Assembly: GCA_001939145.1 (NCBI GenBank)
Contig: LSRX01001158.1
Span: 103,138-167,137 of the forward strand
DNA length: 64,000 nt
Origin: Symbiodinium microadriaticum
Taxonomy: Eukaryota; Sar; Dinophyceae; Suessiales; Symbiodiniaceae
Direction of reading: 5' to 3'
The notes under the pieces were generated by a model. The model saw only the letters and a program-made list of their open reading frames with translations. It ran no database searches and was not told the origin of the DNA. The position numbers and the translations under genes are program-made. Below are positions 1 through 11,800 of this stretch, piece by piece. Within the stretch, counting starts at the first letter, position 1, and each line of letters begins with the position of its first letter.

Positions 1-14
1 GGGGGGGGGTGTGA

Positions 15-16
<2 letters not shown>

Positions 17-47
<31 letters not shown>
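17..47. repeat. (TA)n microsatellite
   Basis: Uninterrupted AT/TA dinucleotide run, preceded by a run of nine G at the window edge. No coding signal. Confidence 0.95.
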
Positions 48-49
<2 letters not shown>

Positions 50-2092
50 TGGGTTCTGTACTCTTGCAGGTCCCGCCTGCATTCTCACTCGGGTGTTGTG
101 GACAACATTGGACAACTTCTCAAACACAGCTTTCGACCACCTCGTTTCTTTCCCGAACCTCACCAAACAAAGTGCAGGAGCACCTTGCCACACACCAGTC
201 CAGCTCTCGGGCCGTCTGCCACATCACGGCATTGCCCTGCGAGATTTGCATGCACGACGGGGTGCAACTGACAACAGCTGAACTCGGTCCTCTTCGCCCC
301 AGCACTGCACGTGCAGTCGATCATGAATCCGGCAATGGCACGCCTCGAAGACAGCCAGATTTCTGCACCACTGACACGGGTAGATCTGCCGGTCCTCCAT
401 CTGCTCCTTTATCCAGGCTGGATACCTCCACTTGCCAGTAGGACAGGCGGCATGGCATCTTGCACGTCCGTGCCTGAAGGAGTCATGGCCAAAGCTCTGC
501 AACCATGCCTCGGATCGGAGATGTTCGTCGGATATTTCAACTCGAGATTTAGCATACTCCCACCTTCCAGGGCACCTCTGCGCAGACTGCACTCGCGGCA
601 AGCAGGAGGCATGCACAGCCGAAGCGTCCCATGGCGCAAACCGACTTCTCCAAAAATCACGTTTCAGAGAAGATGCACTTTCCCGCAGAGATGTTCCTAA
701 AAATGCACTCTCCTGCAGTGCTCGTAAATAGCAGTCAGTAGAGATACCACAGCTATCATCATCTTTGACAGCAATTCCAAGCCTTATCACCTGTGTGCCA
801 TGTAGCCGAGAGCTATGTGTCAATTCAGCTCTGGATTGATGCGCTGACAGACTGCTGGCAACCTCTCATTGCCCGCCAGTGGCAATTTCACAGCCGTCCT
901 CAAGCTTCATCTCACACCCTCATCAGACATAATCTGTGATGAGTCAACATTTGGCAGGCTGCAATTTCGGGGACGCTCGGGTCGCGCGGGCTGTTTCATG
1001 CCGATGTCGCAACCTTGTACATCCGAATGCATTCATGTAGAAGCTTCGTCCGGGGCATTTGAAGACGTGAGCGAACGGTAAACTTGGACCTACTGTTGTG
1101 AAGCCTTTGCCACGAACTCTCGCGGCGTGCCACCATAGCCACCTCCTTCTGCCACTGTGACAACGCCCGTAACATCTTCTAGCATTGTAACATTGAAGTG
1201 GGCTGAGCGGCTTAGCCCAGTGTGTGGTCGGAAGGGTCGGTGTTGGGGCGTCTCTCGGACTTGTAAGCTGTGCTCTCGATCTGCACCCTACCCCAAGCAT
1301 CCGCTTGTCCCGGCCCATCTCCGTCCCTGCAGCCCACATTCTCGTGTCTCTCCTTCTGGGGCCAGGAACCTCCAGCGCAGCTGCGCGTGCCGGGATGCTT
1401 GCATTTGTCTTGCTCCATGCTTGCCACACGACGTACAGACCACCCCTGCTTAACATTACTCCCAACATCCCCCAACTCTCTCTGTCGTCCTATCTCTGAG
1501 GGAACGACATGTGCAGACCTCTGGAGTCTTTTGCTCGATCAACTGTTTCGCGGTGAACTGAGGCACAAGAAGTGAGAGGAACCGACGGAGGTGTCTCTCC
1601 ACACAAGTTTCTTGCTCCTCAGCCCCATTGGATGATGCTGGCTGATGTCAGCAATGGCACCGTTCTACATTCGGGTCGCTAAACCGGTGCGCAAATGCAC
1701 GCATCGTTTGATGCTTGGCCGGGCGACATAAACTAACTAGGCTAAGCTGCGATGCGAAGAGTCGAAAGCCCTGATATGCTCTTGGTTCAGCTCCGCTTCA
1801 CACCGCAGAAGACGCAGCTCTTGGAGCGCGGTATTCCGAAATCGATGGCCATCTGGCCGTTTGGCTGCGGTGACACCTTCATGCACTCTTCCGTGCAGGC
1901 TGACCGCCCGGAACCGAATTACATGTTCTCAGGCCTGGAAAAACCCGCATACTTGCGTTCCAGAGTGTTAAACCCATTTCATAGCCAGAAGAGAATGGGT
2001 TTACCGAACAAGCCGTCTGAGAACTCGGGTGTGCTGGTGCCGCAGCACTGGTGCACCTGAGTGGCCCGGGCAGTCGTGAACATAAAACCATT

Positions 2093-2095
<3 letters not shown>
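48..2095. other. No confident gene
   Basis: No family recognised on either strand. The longest minus-strand reading (about 224-700) is rich in Cys, His and Trp and includes CPTGKWRYPAWIKEQ and QWCRNLAVFEACHCR. It could be an exon of a further gene in the cluster, but no splice-consistent partner was found. The rest looks like spacer downstream of the PFK-5 stop codon. Confidence 0.4.

Positions 2096-2124
<29 letters not shown>
2096..2124. repeat. (CA)n microsatellite
   Basis: Perfect CA dinucleotide run of 29 bases, about 90 bases beyond the PFK-5 stop codon. Confidence 0.95.
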
Positions 2125-2126
<2 letters not shown>

Positions 2127-2213
2127 GGCAAGCGGACTCTTGAGAACAAGGGCACACCCAGCACACAAGACCTAGCGATTTCGTGAACCCAGCCCCAACC
2201 CTTCATCGGAGCC

Positions 2214-4240
2214 TCATGGTGCCAAGCTGGGCTGTCCAGTGGTGTCCAACATGCGCTCGAAGACTCTGCTTTGCAGGTCCACCTCCATGCATGACTTGCT
2301 ATCACACTCTTGCTTGTCCAACGATGTCCCGTCATCTCTGTGCCTGCCTTTCGCGCTCCTTTGTCGACGATTGAGTGGATCGGGAGCATCACATATCGTT
2401 CATCCACTTTGCCCACGCTTATGCCGGTGTAACCGGCCTTGGGCAACACACCAGAATAGAAGCGCATAAAAAGCATTGCAATTCATCATAGCGGTCATAT
2501 GAAACAGTCTAGCATACGATGGAGGACCGTTGAGTCGCGGCCTGCTACTTGGCCTGCCGTCAAGGTGCCATTGCTGCATGCACCGCCATCTGAGCCAAAA
2601 CTGAGCAGTAGATACTGTCGAAGGCATTCGCCGGCACCGCCCGAATCATGTACGTCGGGTCGATGTACCTCCGAGGCTTTCACTACCGTGGCTCTGCAAG
2701 AGAGCTGATGCCAGAACAACGCAGAACAGCCCATTGCATCTTAGGGGCTTGATGCTGACTGGAATGTCAATGCTCTTCAGGTGTTTGGCAATGGCATCCT
2801 TCAAGAAAGGACCTGCGACTTGCACGTATCGGGCACAAATCTTTGGGATGTGGCTTGAGAACGGCGAGATTCTAGGAGGTCGCAAGCAAAAGCCAGGGCC
2901 TATGTCTGCGAGGACCTTGTTGCCGCCGGCATCCTTCCCACCATCACTCGTGATAAGCGTGTCCCCGCAACCTCCGAGGGTATTCAGTTGTGACACAGTC
3001 GCGCCGCCCGTCAGTTTGACAGAAACTCTGATACCAATTCTGCGAGATTGGAGTGGAGAAAACCCCGGCTTTCACAAGCACTGAACGCACAAGAAAAAAA
3101 ACACATATCTTGGCTCTCTACCTTCTGCCACGACAATGACCGCATACTTCTGACGCCGCATCACCTGCAGACCAATACGCCGAGGTTCCCAGGCAGAAAC
3201 GCTCTACCTGGAGTCTCACCTTGGGCCAATGTGCACGGAACCGAAAGAGCCTCCGCAACATAGTCCATCACCTTCGGCAGGGAGATGTTCATCTCCGGGA
3301 TAAGACAGATGTCAACGTTTCGCCTTGCTTTTGCGCACAGCTTGCTGAGCGAAGACACGTGGGCTTCATCTGGCAGGTGCACTTTCAAGCGTCAAAAGAA
3401 GCTGGGTGAGCCGGCGCAGCAATGGTGGCGGTGGAGGCAATCCAGCCACAGTGACGACCTTGGCAGATCAAGGTCGCATTGATTGGCATTTCCCAACAAG
3501 GCAAACCCTGCTCTTGCAGATAGCAAAGCTTGGGCAGTCACCCATCAGCTTCACCAGGCCGATGCAGTTGGCATTGGTGGTCGCTTCAATATAGGCCGAA
3601 TCGATTGCTTTACGAGCCTGCGCAGGTGATTGACACTGGCAATCAATGCCTGAAAACTCAAAGCTCACATGGGAAGTGCAGGGAGGTACTGCCTCCGTGC
3701 AAGCTGTGTCGAAACCAAAGGTGCGGTCCTCGCTTCGCAACATAGCAAACTCAAGGACCTCCCTGCATGCAGCGCTACTGCACTACGGTCCACAAGGGTG
3801 ATATCGTTGTCAATCGTCTTCGGGACGCCCACAACGGCACACCTGCCAACAACGAGACAAGCTCCGAGCTCCTGCAGTGGGAGCAGAGGTACTTCCGACC
3901 AACTCAAAACACGCAGGAATGCTGCAGACAGCAGAATGCACAACTATGTCCATCACAACAGCTCTAAGAACGACATCAGTCACTCCGGGCTGTGGACTCA
4001 TGGCCGATCTCTGTCATTGACTTGAAGGACTGCATGGCCTCAACGTCTGCTCCGTGACTCCTGCTAGCCCGTCTTTCCCCACAAGTGCTCACACAAGTGC
4101 TGGATCTAGGAAGTCGACGCCCTTGTGGGTTCCGTCGCCTGAGCTTACGATTTTCAGACAAGGCACTGCACCTAATAAGCACCCCCACCAGCCTCCCAGA
4201 ACATAGTACTGTCGAATGTTGCGTCTCTGCATTACCTGCA
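2214..4240 (-). CDS. PFK: PFK-5, 3' half: plant-type 6-phosphofructokinase, exons from GGDGT to stop
   Basis: Encodes the C-terminal two thirds of a plant-type (group III) phosphofructokinase, which phosphorylates fructose-6-phosphate in glycolysis. Exons in order: [12 protein letters not shown] (about 4.22 kb), [11 protein letters not shown] (4.14), [18 protein letters not shown] (3.85), [13 protein letters not shown] (3.73), [18 protein letters not shown] then IGLVKLMG (3.6), [15 protein letters not shown] (3.44), [18 protein letters not shown] (3.3), AVIVVAEG (3.14), [12 protein letters not shown] and [10 protein letters not shown] (2.98-2.91), [20 protein letters not shown] (2.8), [19 protein letters not shown] (2.66), [20 protein letters not shown] (2.42), and [19 protein letters not shown] followed by TGA at 2216-2214. 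All catalytic motifs are intact. The exon ending at 4193 joins 4138 through an intron of about 54 bases with a GC donor. The N-terminal half is missing here but is present at 16.8-18.4 kb on the same strand, so the two are read as one gene. Exon edges are approximate. Confidence 0.88.
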
Positions 4241-6254
4241 CAGATGGCCCTAGGCCCTAGGCTCTGCCTGTTCAACAGCATCAGCTGTCAACACACCACA
4301 AAGCCACAAAGCGTTAACTTTTTTGACTTTCGCCAGAAGTAATGGTCGTCCTTCAAAAGTGACCTGGAAGTCTGGGCCGCATCGCCCACCATTCCAGGTT
4401 GTCTTGCGAATGGCTCAAGGAAAACCCAACGCAGATGGGCAGTCACAGCCTCATTCGATCATCTGTAGCAGACACTTGCGAGAAGATGTGGCATGCTGCC
4501 CCCTGAAGTCACGGACGGAAGTCTCTGGAAGTCTTTTGCAGGTGGCGTGTGTGGCTGACCTGCTGTACGAAGGCAGGCCGTGACTACTCAAGTTTGCTGG
4601 CGTGCTCCAATCGATGCCTTTGGCAAAGAAAGCACGTTTTGCGGAGAGAGCCGGAGGACAGCCTGCCAGATTCCTCGACCTAGACTAGAACGACTAGGCC
4701 TCACTTGCCGTCCTGCACTTTGTTCCTGCCTTGGCAGGCTGGTCAGGCCAGGGCTGTCAGTACATCTGCCAGATGCGGTGTGCTGAAGCACCGTTCGATC
4801 GTCGAGCTGTCCAGCACCAAAAAAATGGCCCGCGTGGCAGATAGCATTTACACAAGAGCCAGCAAGGACTCTTTTTCAACATTGCTTTAAAAGCATGTCA
4901 GCGCTCCAACATGCCATTGTGCACGCTGGTGCCTTCTCAGCCACTGCATTGAAATGGCGCATCTAGATGCGCTCACGTCTCCGTAATACTTCGTACTCAG
5001 CTCGAGCCGCTTGCCTCTCTCACAAGTTCCACCCTTCGGACGGCCGGCCGTGAGCCGCCGCCCTTCCGAGCCACGTCCGGAGAGAGGCTGGAGAGGCTAG
5101 TGATCCTGCGCAGCAGGTCGGGTTCAGGATGGCACCTGGTGTACTTCCTGGGAGTCCCTGGAGTCCGATCGACACGACCCCTGAGACCCGGCCAACACGT
5201 GAAACCCCAAGTACTTGAGTGCTTGCTTAACATGCGGATCGCTCTGGCCTCACGGACTTGTTCGCATCGTCATTGTTCAGGTTGGCAAAGCCAACAGCCC
5301 TGCCAGCTGCAACGAAGGTTCAGATCCCGAGGCAGGGCTTGACAAATCAAAGCCGGTTTGGCACTTGATCAGCAGGAATAGGAATTAACAAACCGCAGCA
5401 TTCTCGCATCATCTCAAGACCGTCATAAACTAGTTTCCGCTCACTCTGCCTCCACCATCCAAGTATCAGCAAGTAAATTCCCATGTATGTCACGCCGGAG
5501 CGCCCCATACCACAACGAAGTTTTGTCGCTCTCACTACATGAACTGTCAGAACGTAGCTGCAGCAGTGCCGACTTGGAAAGCCTGCAGCAAAAGTGGCTC
5601 AGTACCTCCAAACAACCGAACAACCGAACTTGAGGGAAACAGGAAAATTTGTTCAGGCTCCTGTCTGTAAGCTGCATAAGCTGATGGGCTGAAAAGCAGA
5701 AGGGTAGGCACAGTTCTGCATCTTGTTTTAAAGCTTCGATGCCTTGTTGCCACACGGAAGGAGTCCAGTTTGTACAGTACACAAAATCTTCCGATCATGT
5801 GGATCGCGAAAGCACATGGGGCCAGTTCCTTAGAGGTCCGCCTGAACCGTTCCTGCAATCTACACTGCCTCTGTTGCTTTGGTGCCAGGCAGACTCAAAA
5901 CTGGCCGGTGAGTTCCTCCCGGACCCGAAAACAGGCGGCCCAACAAGCACCTTGTTGGCTTATCGCTGGGCCTCGCTGTTTCCGACAAAATTGAAAGAGC
6001 GCAGTGACGGGCCTCGAAGCCGCGTCACTTGCAGGATGTCACTGGGTAGATTCCCCCAGTTGACTCTGCCTTCAGCCTGTGGTGAGCCCCGAGCGCGCAA
6101 GAGCTCTACTGCAGGGGGCTGATGAGAAATTGTCCCGCAGAGACAGGCTAATGAAGCTGCTACCTTACCAGCACTGCCTTCAGACCTCTGCAGGAGCTTG
6201 GCCAGCGCTAGCCCGCACCCACCCAGGCTAGGAAAAATCTCACAAAATCAGCTC
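4241..6254. other. No gene recognised (inside the long PFK-5 intron)
   Basis: Both strands were read. Open frames here are short, overlap one another and show no family motif. Interpreted as intronic spacer of PFK-5 between its GDGT exon and the nested membrane-protein gene. Confidence 0.5.
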
Positions 6255-7307
6255 TCAGCTCGAGCTCCGAATCGGTGCAATCGCTGAGGTCTTGCTCGAC
6301 TGTCTCGACTTGCTCGAGCGACGAGAGCTGGAGCCGTTCTCCGGCTCAACTCTTGACAGCTTGGAAGAGCCTCGTGAGCCCTCAGCTGCCAACTGCCCTG
6401 GAGTGTCTGCTGCATCTACACGATGAGCCCAAAGCGTCGCATTCACGATCGTAGGTCGCAATGCACTGGAGGTGGTGCTTGCAGTTGGTCCCTCCCAAGT
6501 CTTCGTGAACTGACCCGAGTTTTGCGATTGCTCCGAAGGGCAGCTCGTGCGGCTGCTGATCCGGGATCCGGAGATCAAGGATCGGTCTGACACCTGCGAA
6601 TCTGTCGACATCTTGCTGCTTGTACGTGGCCTCGGTGGCTTTCCCGCATCAACTGGCTGCGGGCAATGCTCAGCCGGCGCATGGACTGTTACCGCCGGAA
6701 CTTCAGCAACGTGCAGGTGTGGCATTGACTTCTGAGGCACCGTGCTTACCCAGATGCACGCGGCGACTCCACACACGAGCAGACCGACGGACACCACGGT
6801 TGCAGCGACGACAGCACCGTTTCCCCCTCGGCCCCCTTCAACAGACCCTGATGCCTCCTTGGCTGCTGGGGCTTTGGTGGTGCTTGGTGATGGGACGATG
6901 TAGCTGGGCGGGTCTTCTTGCACAGCAATGTAGTTCCGTGTCGTTCGCGGGCGCTGGGTAGTGACCGGTCCGACCGGGTTGGAGCTGCCGGAACCGACTC
7001 CGCTTGGCCTCGGCGGACTCGGCGAATGCTCCTGGTCCTGCCTCGCGCAGGCACAGTTGCAATCTTTCGTGGCCCAGAAGATCCCACCGGCGCAAGAGCC
7101 AGCACAAGACCAAGGATAATATGCATTCCCCGCAGTTGTGTCCACGTATCCCGGACCACATTGCGGCACCCCAAAGCGGGGGGTTGGGTCTAGCAAGGCT
7201 GCACTCTGCAGCTTTCTCACATCCTCCGGTGCTCCTCGCAGGCTGTGACCGGGTAATGCAGATGCAGAACAGGAGGCGTAGAGAAGTGACCAGATGACGA
7301 CAAGCAT
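6255..7307 (-). CDS. Cys-rich single-pass membrane protein with signal peptide, intronless
   Basis: Single-exon frame of 350 residues. I start at the ATG at 7307 because it opens a convincing signal peptide, MLVVIWSLLYASCSASALPG. The frame extends further upstream but without an ATG. After the signal comes a short ectodomain with six cysteines in about 40 residues (QCGPGYVDTTAG, CAGSCAGG, KDCNCAC), then a Pro/Ser/Thr-rich linker likely to be glycosylated. One transmembrane helix follows (near residues 165-190, AVVAATVVSVGLLVCGVAAC). The cytoplasmic tail of about 160 residues is rich in Ser and Arg and ends SSRRSSKSRQSSKTS. I do not recognise the family; a surface or secretory-pathway receptor or adhesion role is only a guess. 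It lies inside the long PFK-5 intron on the same strand, and a short spliced-leader-like match lies just upstream. Confidence 0.7.
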   Translation of the reverse strand: MLVVIWSLLYASCSASALPGHSLRGAPEDVRKLQSAALLDPTPRFGVPQCGPGYVDTTAGNAYYPWSCAGSCAGGIFWATKDCNCACARQDQEHSPSPPRPSGVGSGSSNPVGPVTTQRPRTTRNYIAVQEDPPSYIVPSPSTTKAPAAKEASGSVEGGRGGNGAVVAATVVSVGLLVCGVAACIWVSTVPQKSMPHLHVAEVPAVTVHAPAEHCPQPVDAGKPPRPRTSSKMSTDSQVSDRSLISGSRISSRTSCPSEQSQNSGQFTKTWEGPTASTTSSALRPTIVNATLWAHRVDAADTPGQLAAEGSRGSSKLSRVEPENGSSSRRSSKSRQSSKTSAIAPIRSSS

Positions 7308-7341
7308 CTCCCCTGGCTCTGGACCTGGCAAGGGAACTGGT

Positions 7342-7350
7342 GGGCCAAAA
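7342..7350 (-). promoter_or_regulatory. Possible relict of dinoflagellate spliced leader
   Basis: On the minus strand this reads TTTTGGCCC, 8 of 9 identical to TTTTGGCTC in the dinoflagellate spliced leader. It sits 35-43 bases upstream of the ATG at 7307. Such relics are known to mark retroposed genes in dinoflagellates. The match is too short to be secure alone. Confidence 0.25.
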
Positions 7351-8870
7351 AATTCCAAGCACGACTATCTGGCTTGGGCCTGCGGCAGTTGGAGGAAGCC
7401 CAACATGAATCTGTGCAGTCACGGAACTACGTTCTACATCTCTACCCACAGGATCATGGGCACGATTATCGTTCGGGAAACCTTAGCACCACTGTGACGC
7501 CCAAGAAACTCGTCAGAACACCAGTTGGAATCTTCTTGCACACGACTAGTGTGCTTTGCTTGCCTCTTTGCAAACGCACGAATCAGGATTTCGCCAAGAG
7601 TGAGATCCGTGATTCGCATATTGTTCTCCTGCCATGAGATGACAGCACATGCACGGAAACATAATGCTATGCAGTCAGTGTTCTGCTTTAGCAGTTTTCT
7701 CTTCGAAGCAGTGTTGATGCTACCGACACGCCTTCGCGATTTGGCTGCACGTACACAATTCGCAGTCCGACCCGCCTAAGCACGAAGGAAGCTGTTGAGT
7801 AAAGAAATCCTCAGTTAAAGCTGTCCAGGGAAGTCCACGCCACCAGCACCCACCGCAACATCCGGATTTACACACGAAGCTGTCCTGAATGCGTGGCTTT
7901 CAAAGGTCCAAAGACTACTTACTACTTGCGGTTCAACGCCAACACCGGAAAGCGAGAGATAATACAGTCTGCCTTAATCTGCCTTCCAGGCTCTGCTTCA
8001 GTTCAGGAATGCCCTGGCTTGGGACGATCAAACCTGGACATATCACAAGCCCACAAGTCCGTCACAAGTCCTCCGCAACCTCAGCGTAGCCGATCAGCAG
8101 CAAGCCAAGCGAGCGGAGGTATGCAAAGAAACTTCCTGCAGTCATCTTGGTGACATCTCTCGATCTCCCTCCTGCACAATCCACCTGGACCTGGCCTCCT
8201 TCGCTTGCGGCCACGGTCGCAAAGCTCTGTGGCTTCAGCGTCAGGAAACCTCCGCTTGAGCAGCTAATGACATGTCTAGTCAGAGCCGAACTCGGGAAGT
8301 TCAAAACGGCCGGTTCTGGCTCCAATGTCAGTCGAGCAGCGAACAGTGCTGTCTGCCACCAATTGCCCCCGATGGCTCCATCTGGCCCACAGAGCAAGCT
8401 CACACCTCACAGCGCCCTATTGATAGCTTCGTATGACCACTAGCTCAGCTGGCTCAGCAGTCCTACATTCCTAGAACCCACCAACATAGTTCTGCTGCCA
8501 AGGTGCAACCAGTGGCCCTCCCCCGTCAAAGGCTTGTGATCTCGGCTCGGAGCAGTTGACTTCAGACACAAGCCAAAGCATGACACTTCAAGACCCTCTA
8601 CTTGGTGCTGGGGTTTGAAAGAAACCTTCTCTGTTGCATTCGGCGAACGAAACAAAGCTGTTAAGACGCGTTGTCGCCGTGTGGTGCGGGGCTTCGTCAG
8701 CTTGAGTGCAATTCGAGGGTCTGTTGTCCAGCAAGACGCTCCAGTATGTTGAAGATCCACTGCCTCAAGGCTTCTGGAGTAGTGCAACGTGCGGAGTTTA
8801 ACTTCTGCACGTACACAAACAACCACCGCCACGGTGCTGTCCAAAATCATCTGTTCAAACTCATGCGGTG
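7351..8870. other. Unresolved: possible 3' exons of the channel gene
   Basis: Lies downstream of the last recognisable channel exon. Minus-strand readings near 8.06-8.4 and 8.44-8.85 kb are open for more than 110 codons, but none shows a motif I can assign. The terminal exons of the channel may be here. Confidence 0.3.
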
Positions 8871-11800
8871 CAGCTGTTCAGCCTATTTGGTAGACGTGCT
8901 GCAGGCTCCCCGCAAAGCAGCAGGCAGGACGAGGCACGGGATACAAAAACCTTGTCTGCTTCGGTGCCATCCACGAAGACGTCAAGCTTGGCATGCACTG
9001 CCTGAACAAATCGGGGCAGTTCGGTAGCTTTTCGTCGCTTGCGGCTGCAGGTGATTTCTGACACGGAACGTTCCTCGGCCTCCCGTCGTAACCCTACCTA
9101 CTGCCTGCAACCTTTGAAGCGACGTCCGAAGTCACCAATAAGCCGTCTACACGTTCTGCCGTAGCGCCAACTCCTCGAAGCAGAAGTGGCAGACCCGCTT
9201 CACGATTTGGGAGCCCTCCGTCAAGTCCTCAGCTTCCGGAACACCGCCAAAGAGCTGCAGTCTGCGGCAGCTGTGGCATCTTCAGGGAACCAACACAGCA
9301 TGACTCGAATGAACAAAGGCTCTTGGAAGCCGCTGAAGATGTGGGCCTCCCTGAAGAAATCCCGGTATAGCTCTTCGTGCAGAACGATGCGAAGACTTTC
9401 TGGGATCTCATTGAAAACTGCGATGTCCTGCGGTCCACGGCAAATGTGCACTTCCAGGAACACGGAAGCAGTCAGCAATCTTGTCGTGGCGAAATCTGAC
9501 TTGGTCCGAAAACTGTCCAGACAAAAATCTCCACTTGCCTGCTGAAATGCAAGCTGCCAGCACTCGTTCAACTCTTTCCCATCAAACACATATTTTGTTC
9601 TGCTCCTGCTCCGTAACCATGCGCGCCCTGGAGTTTGCCTCTTGGCAGAATTTGCGGATGCGGCACCAGAGATCTGAAGACACCTTCCTCGGATCTGACT
9701 CACGCTCACTGCCAGCTCTGCATCCTCCCGTGGCAGCCGAGGCTCTGATCGCCCAAGAACCGGCGGATCTGCACTTCCTGCTGAGAGCTCCGCATCCTTG
9801 CCGGGCGAAGCTTCTCCAAAGGTTTTAGCGCCGATTAGCGCCGATTCTACAGGACAAGCGTCCATCAACATCGCACAACATGAGCATCTACACCCTTCAG
9901 TGCTGGGTTCAAGGCCACGAGAGCTACCGGCACTACAGTATCCGCCTTGCAGAACCATAAGACAACAAGAAAGGTGTTCACTGAGACCGGATCTGTCCTT
10001 TATATACAGCTTTTCTTGCCGACTAGAACGGCAAGGACAAACGCCACTAGAAGCTCAGATAAGCAATCTGGCGGCGTGAAGGCACGAAGCTCGTTCGCGG
10101 CATTCGTAACAGCGCTAACGAAGGAGGAGAATGCCACAAAGGCATAGATGACCTGCTGGTGAGGCAGGCAAAAGGTGAAACGCCTGCAATCCGTGGCTTG
10201 CGTGTCAGCGACAGGCCCAGTTCCAATAGGTCTGGTTCACTGGCAAAAACGCTCAAATGCTGGAGGGTTGCAATGCAGCTGGCAAAGGCCCGCTCGATCC
10301 AATTCTGCGGAGCGATGTTGTTGGTAGCGGGCGCAAACTGTGTCAAGGACTTGGTGGAGCAGTGGCGTTTGCTTTTGCAGGCGTGGACAACATGTCACGA
10401 AACAGTCGCACCGGTTCCGAGTGTAAAACAACTTGCTGGAGTCTCACCGATGCATCTCCACAACCACGAGACCGCTTTAGATAGGTGCCGCACCCAATGG
10501 AAGCTGGTCAGGTACTGCTCTTGCAAGCCCTTACCAAGCATGAGGGCATGATGATGTTTTGTGCAATTACATGCGACAGCTTGCTGCGAAGCCACTGCAT
10601 TTTTGACTCCGAAAACCGTCACCCAGGTGTCATCCTGGTTGATGAGGTCGCTGACGGAGAACCAGGCACATGCAATGTAGTGGTTCCTAAGCAGTGGAAG
10701 AGCCGGAGCTGTCGAAGTGGAAGACAGCAACTCGCTGGTGTATATTCAATGGCGGCGGAGCGACACGACGATGATTAGCATCGACTGTCGCAGCATTTTC
10801 ACCTCATCAGTCGCGGCAAGTGGCAGTTTGTGGCAGCAGAAGCAGTTAACCACAAACCATTGCGATACCCGGCTCCCGAGGCAAGCGCGAGAAGAGTGAG
10901 ATACTCAGACCTCATGCGCATCTGAATGACATCCACAATCGTCGCCGCCTTGTGCAGTCGTAGCAGTCCTGCAGCTCATGCAACCGGGTCCCTTCAACTT
11001 CGATGCAGCTTAAGCGGTTCGCCTTGACTCAACCGTGCTACAGATAGGCAACAATGCTTCGTCCAAGATGCGAATGAAGCGCATGAGTCCTTAAGATTTG
11101 CAGCTTCCGCTTTACTTATCCTGCGGGCTTGACTTGTTGTGACAAAATCCCCGACCCCCCGTGCTGCATCCGACTACACAGTCTTTGCACCCAAGCACCA
11201 CTGATCCACTGAATTTACCGAGCGTCGGAGGCCGCGTGCAATGCGGAATGTCTCTGCAGCCTCTGCGCCATCGCTTTCGCTGGCCATCCTTCACATTTGC
11301 AGATTTGATTCGCTTGACGGTATGAGCACTGGCTCGTCGCCTACTTGCGTTTGTCCATGCTGAAAAACACTCGTCACTTGCCAAGCTTGAACTCATCCGC
11401 ATGAACGGAACGTATTGGGAATATTGTGCCATTATGCTAGAGTAGATCAGTAGATCCCCAACAGAGATAAACACCACGACGACAATGTCGACCAAGACAA
11501 GACCACCAGGACCAGCACAACGACCACTACGGCCAGCAAGAAACTACCAGGAGCAGCAGGAGACCACCAGAAAGCACGGATTGAAAAACTACCCCAAAAC
11601 TGGCATGGCTTCAACCTAAAGCCCGTAAAACCTAAGGACCTAAACACAAAGTGTTCTGCTTCTGGTGAAGTTGAGTGAGCCGCCGTCGTTATATACAATT
11701 ATGTGCAGGATAAAGGCAACTCTTAGAAAACGAACGAGGAGGAGCAACGTGACAGGTAGCAACCGCGCATGGACACCTCGTGGCATGAAGATACTGGAAC

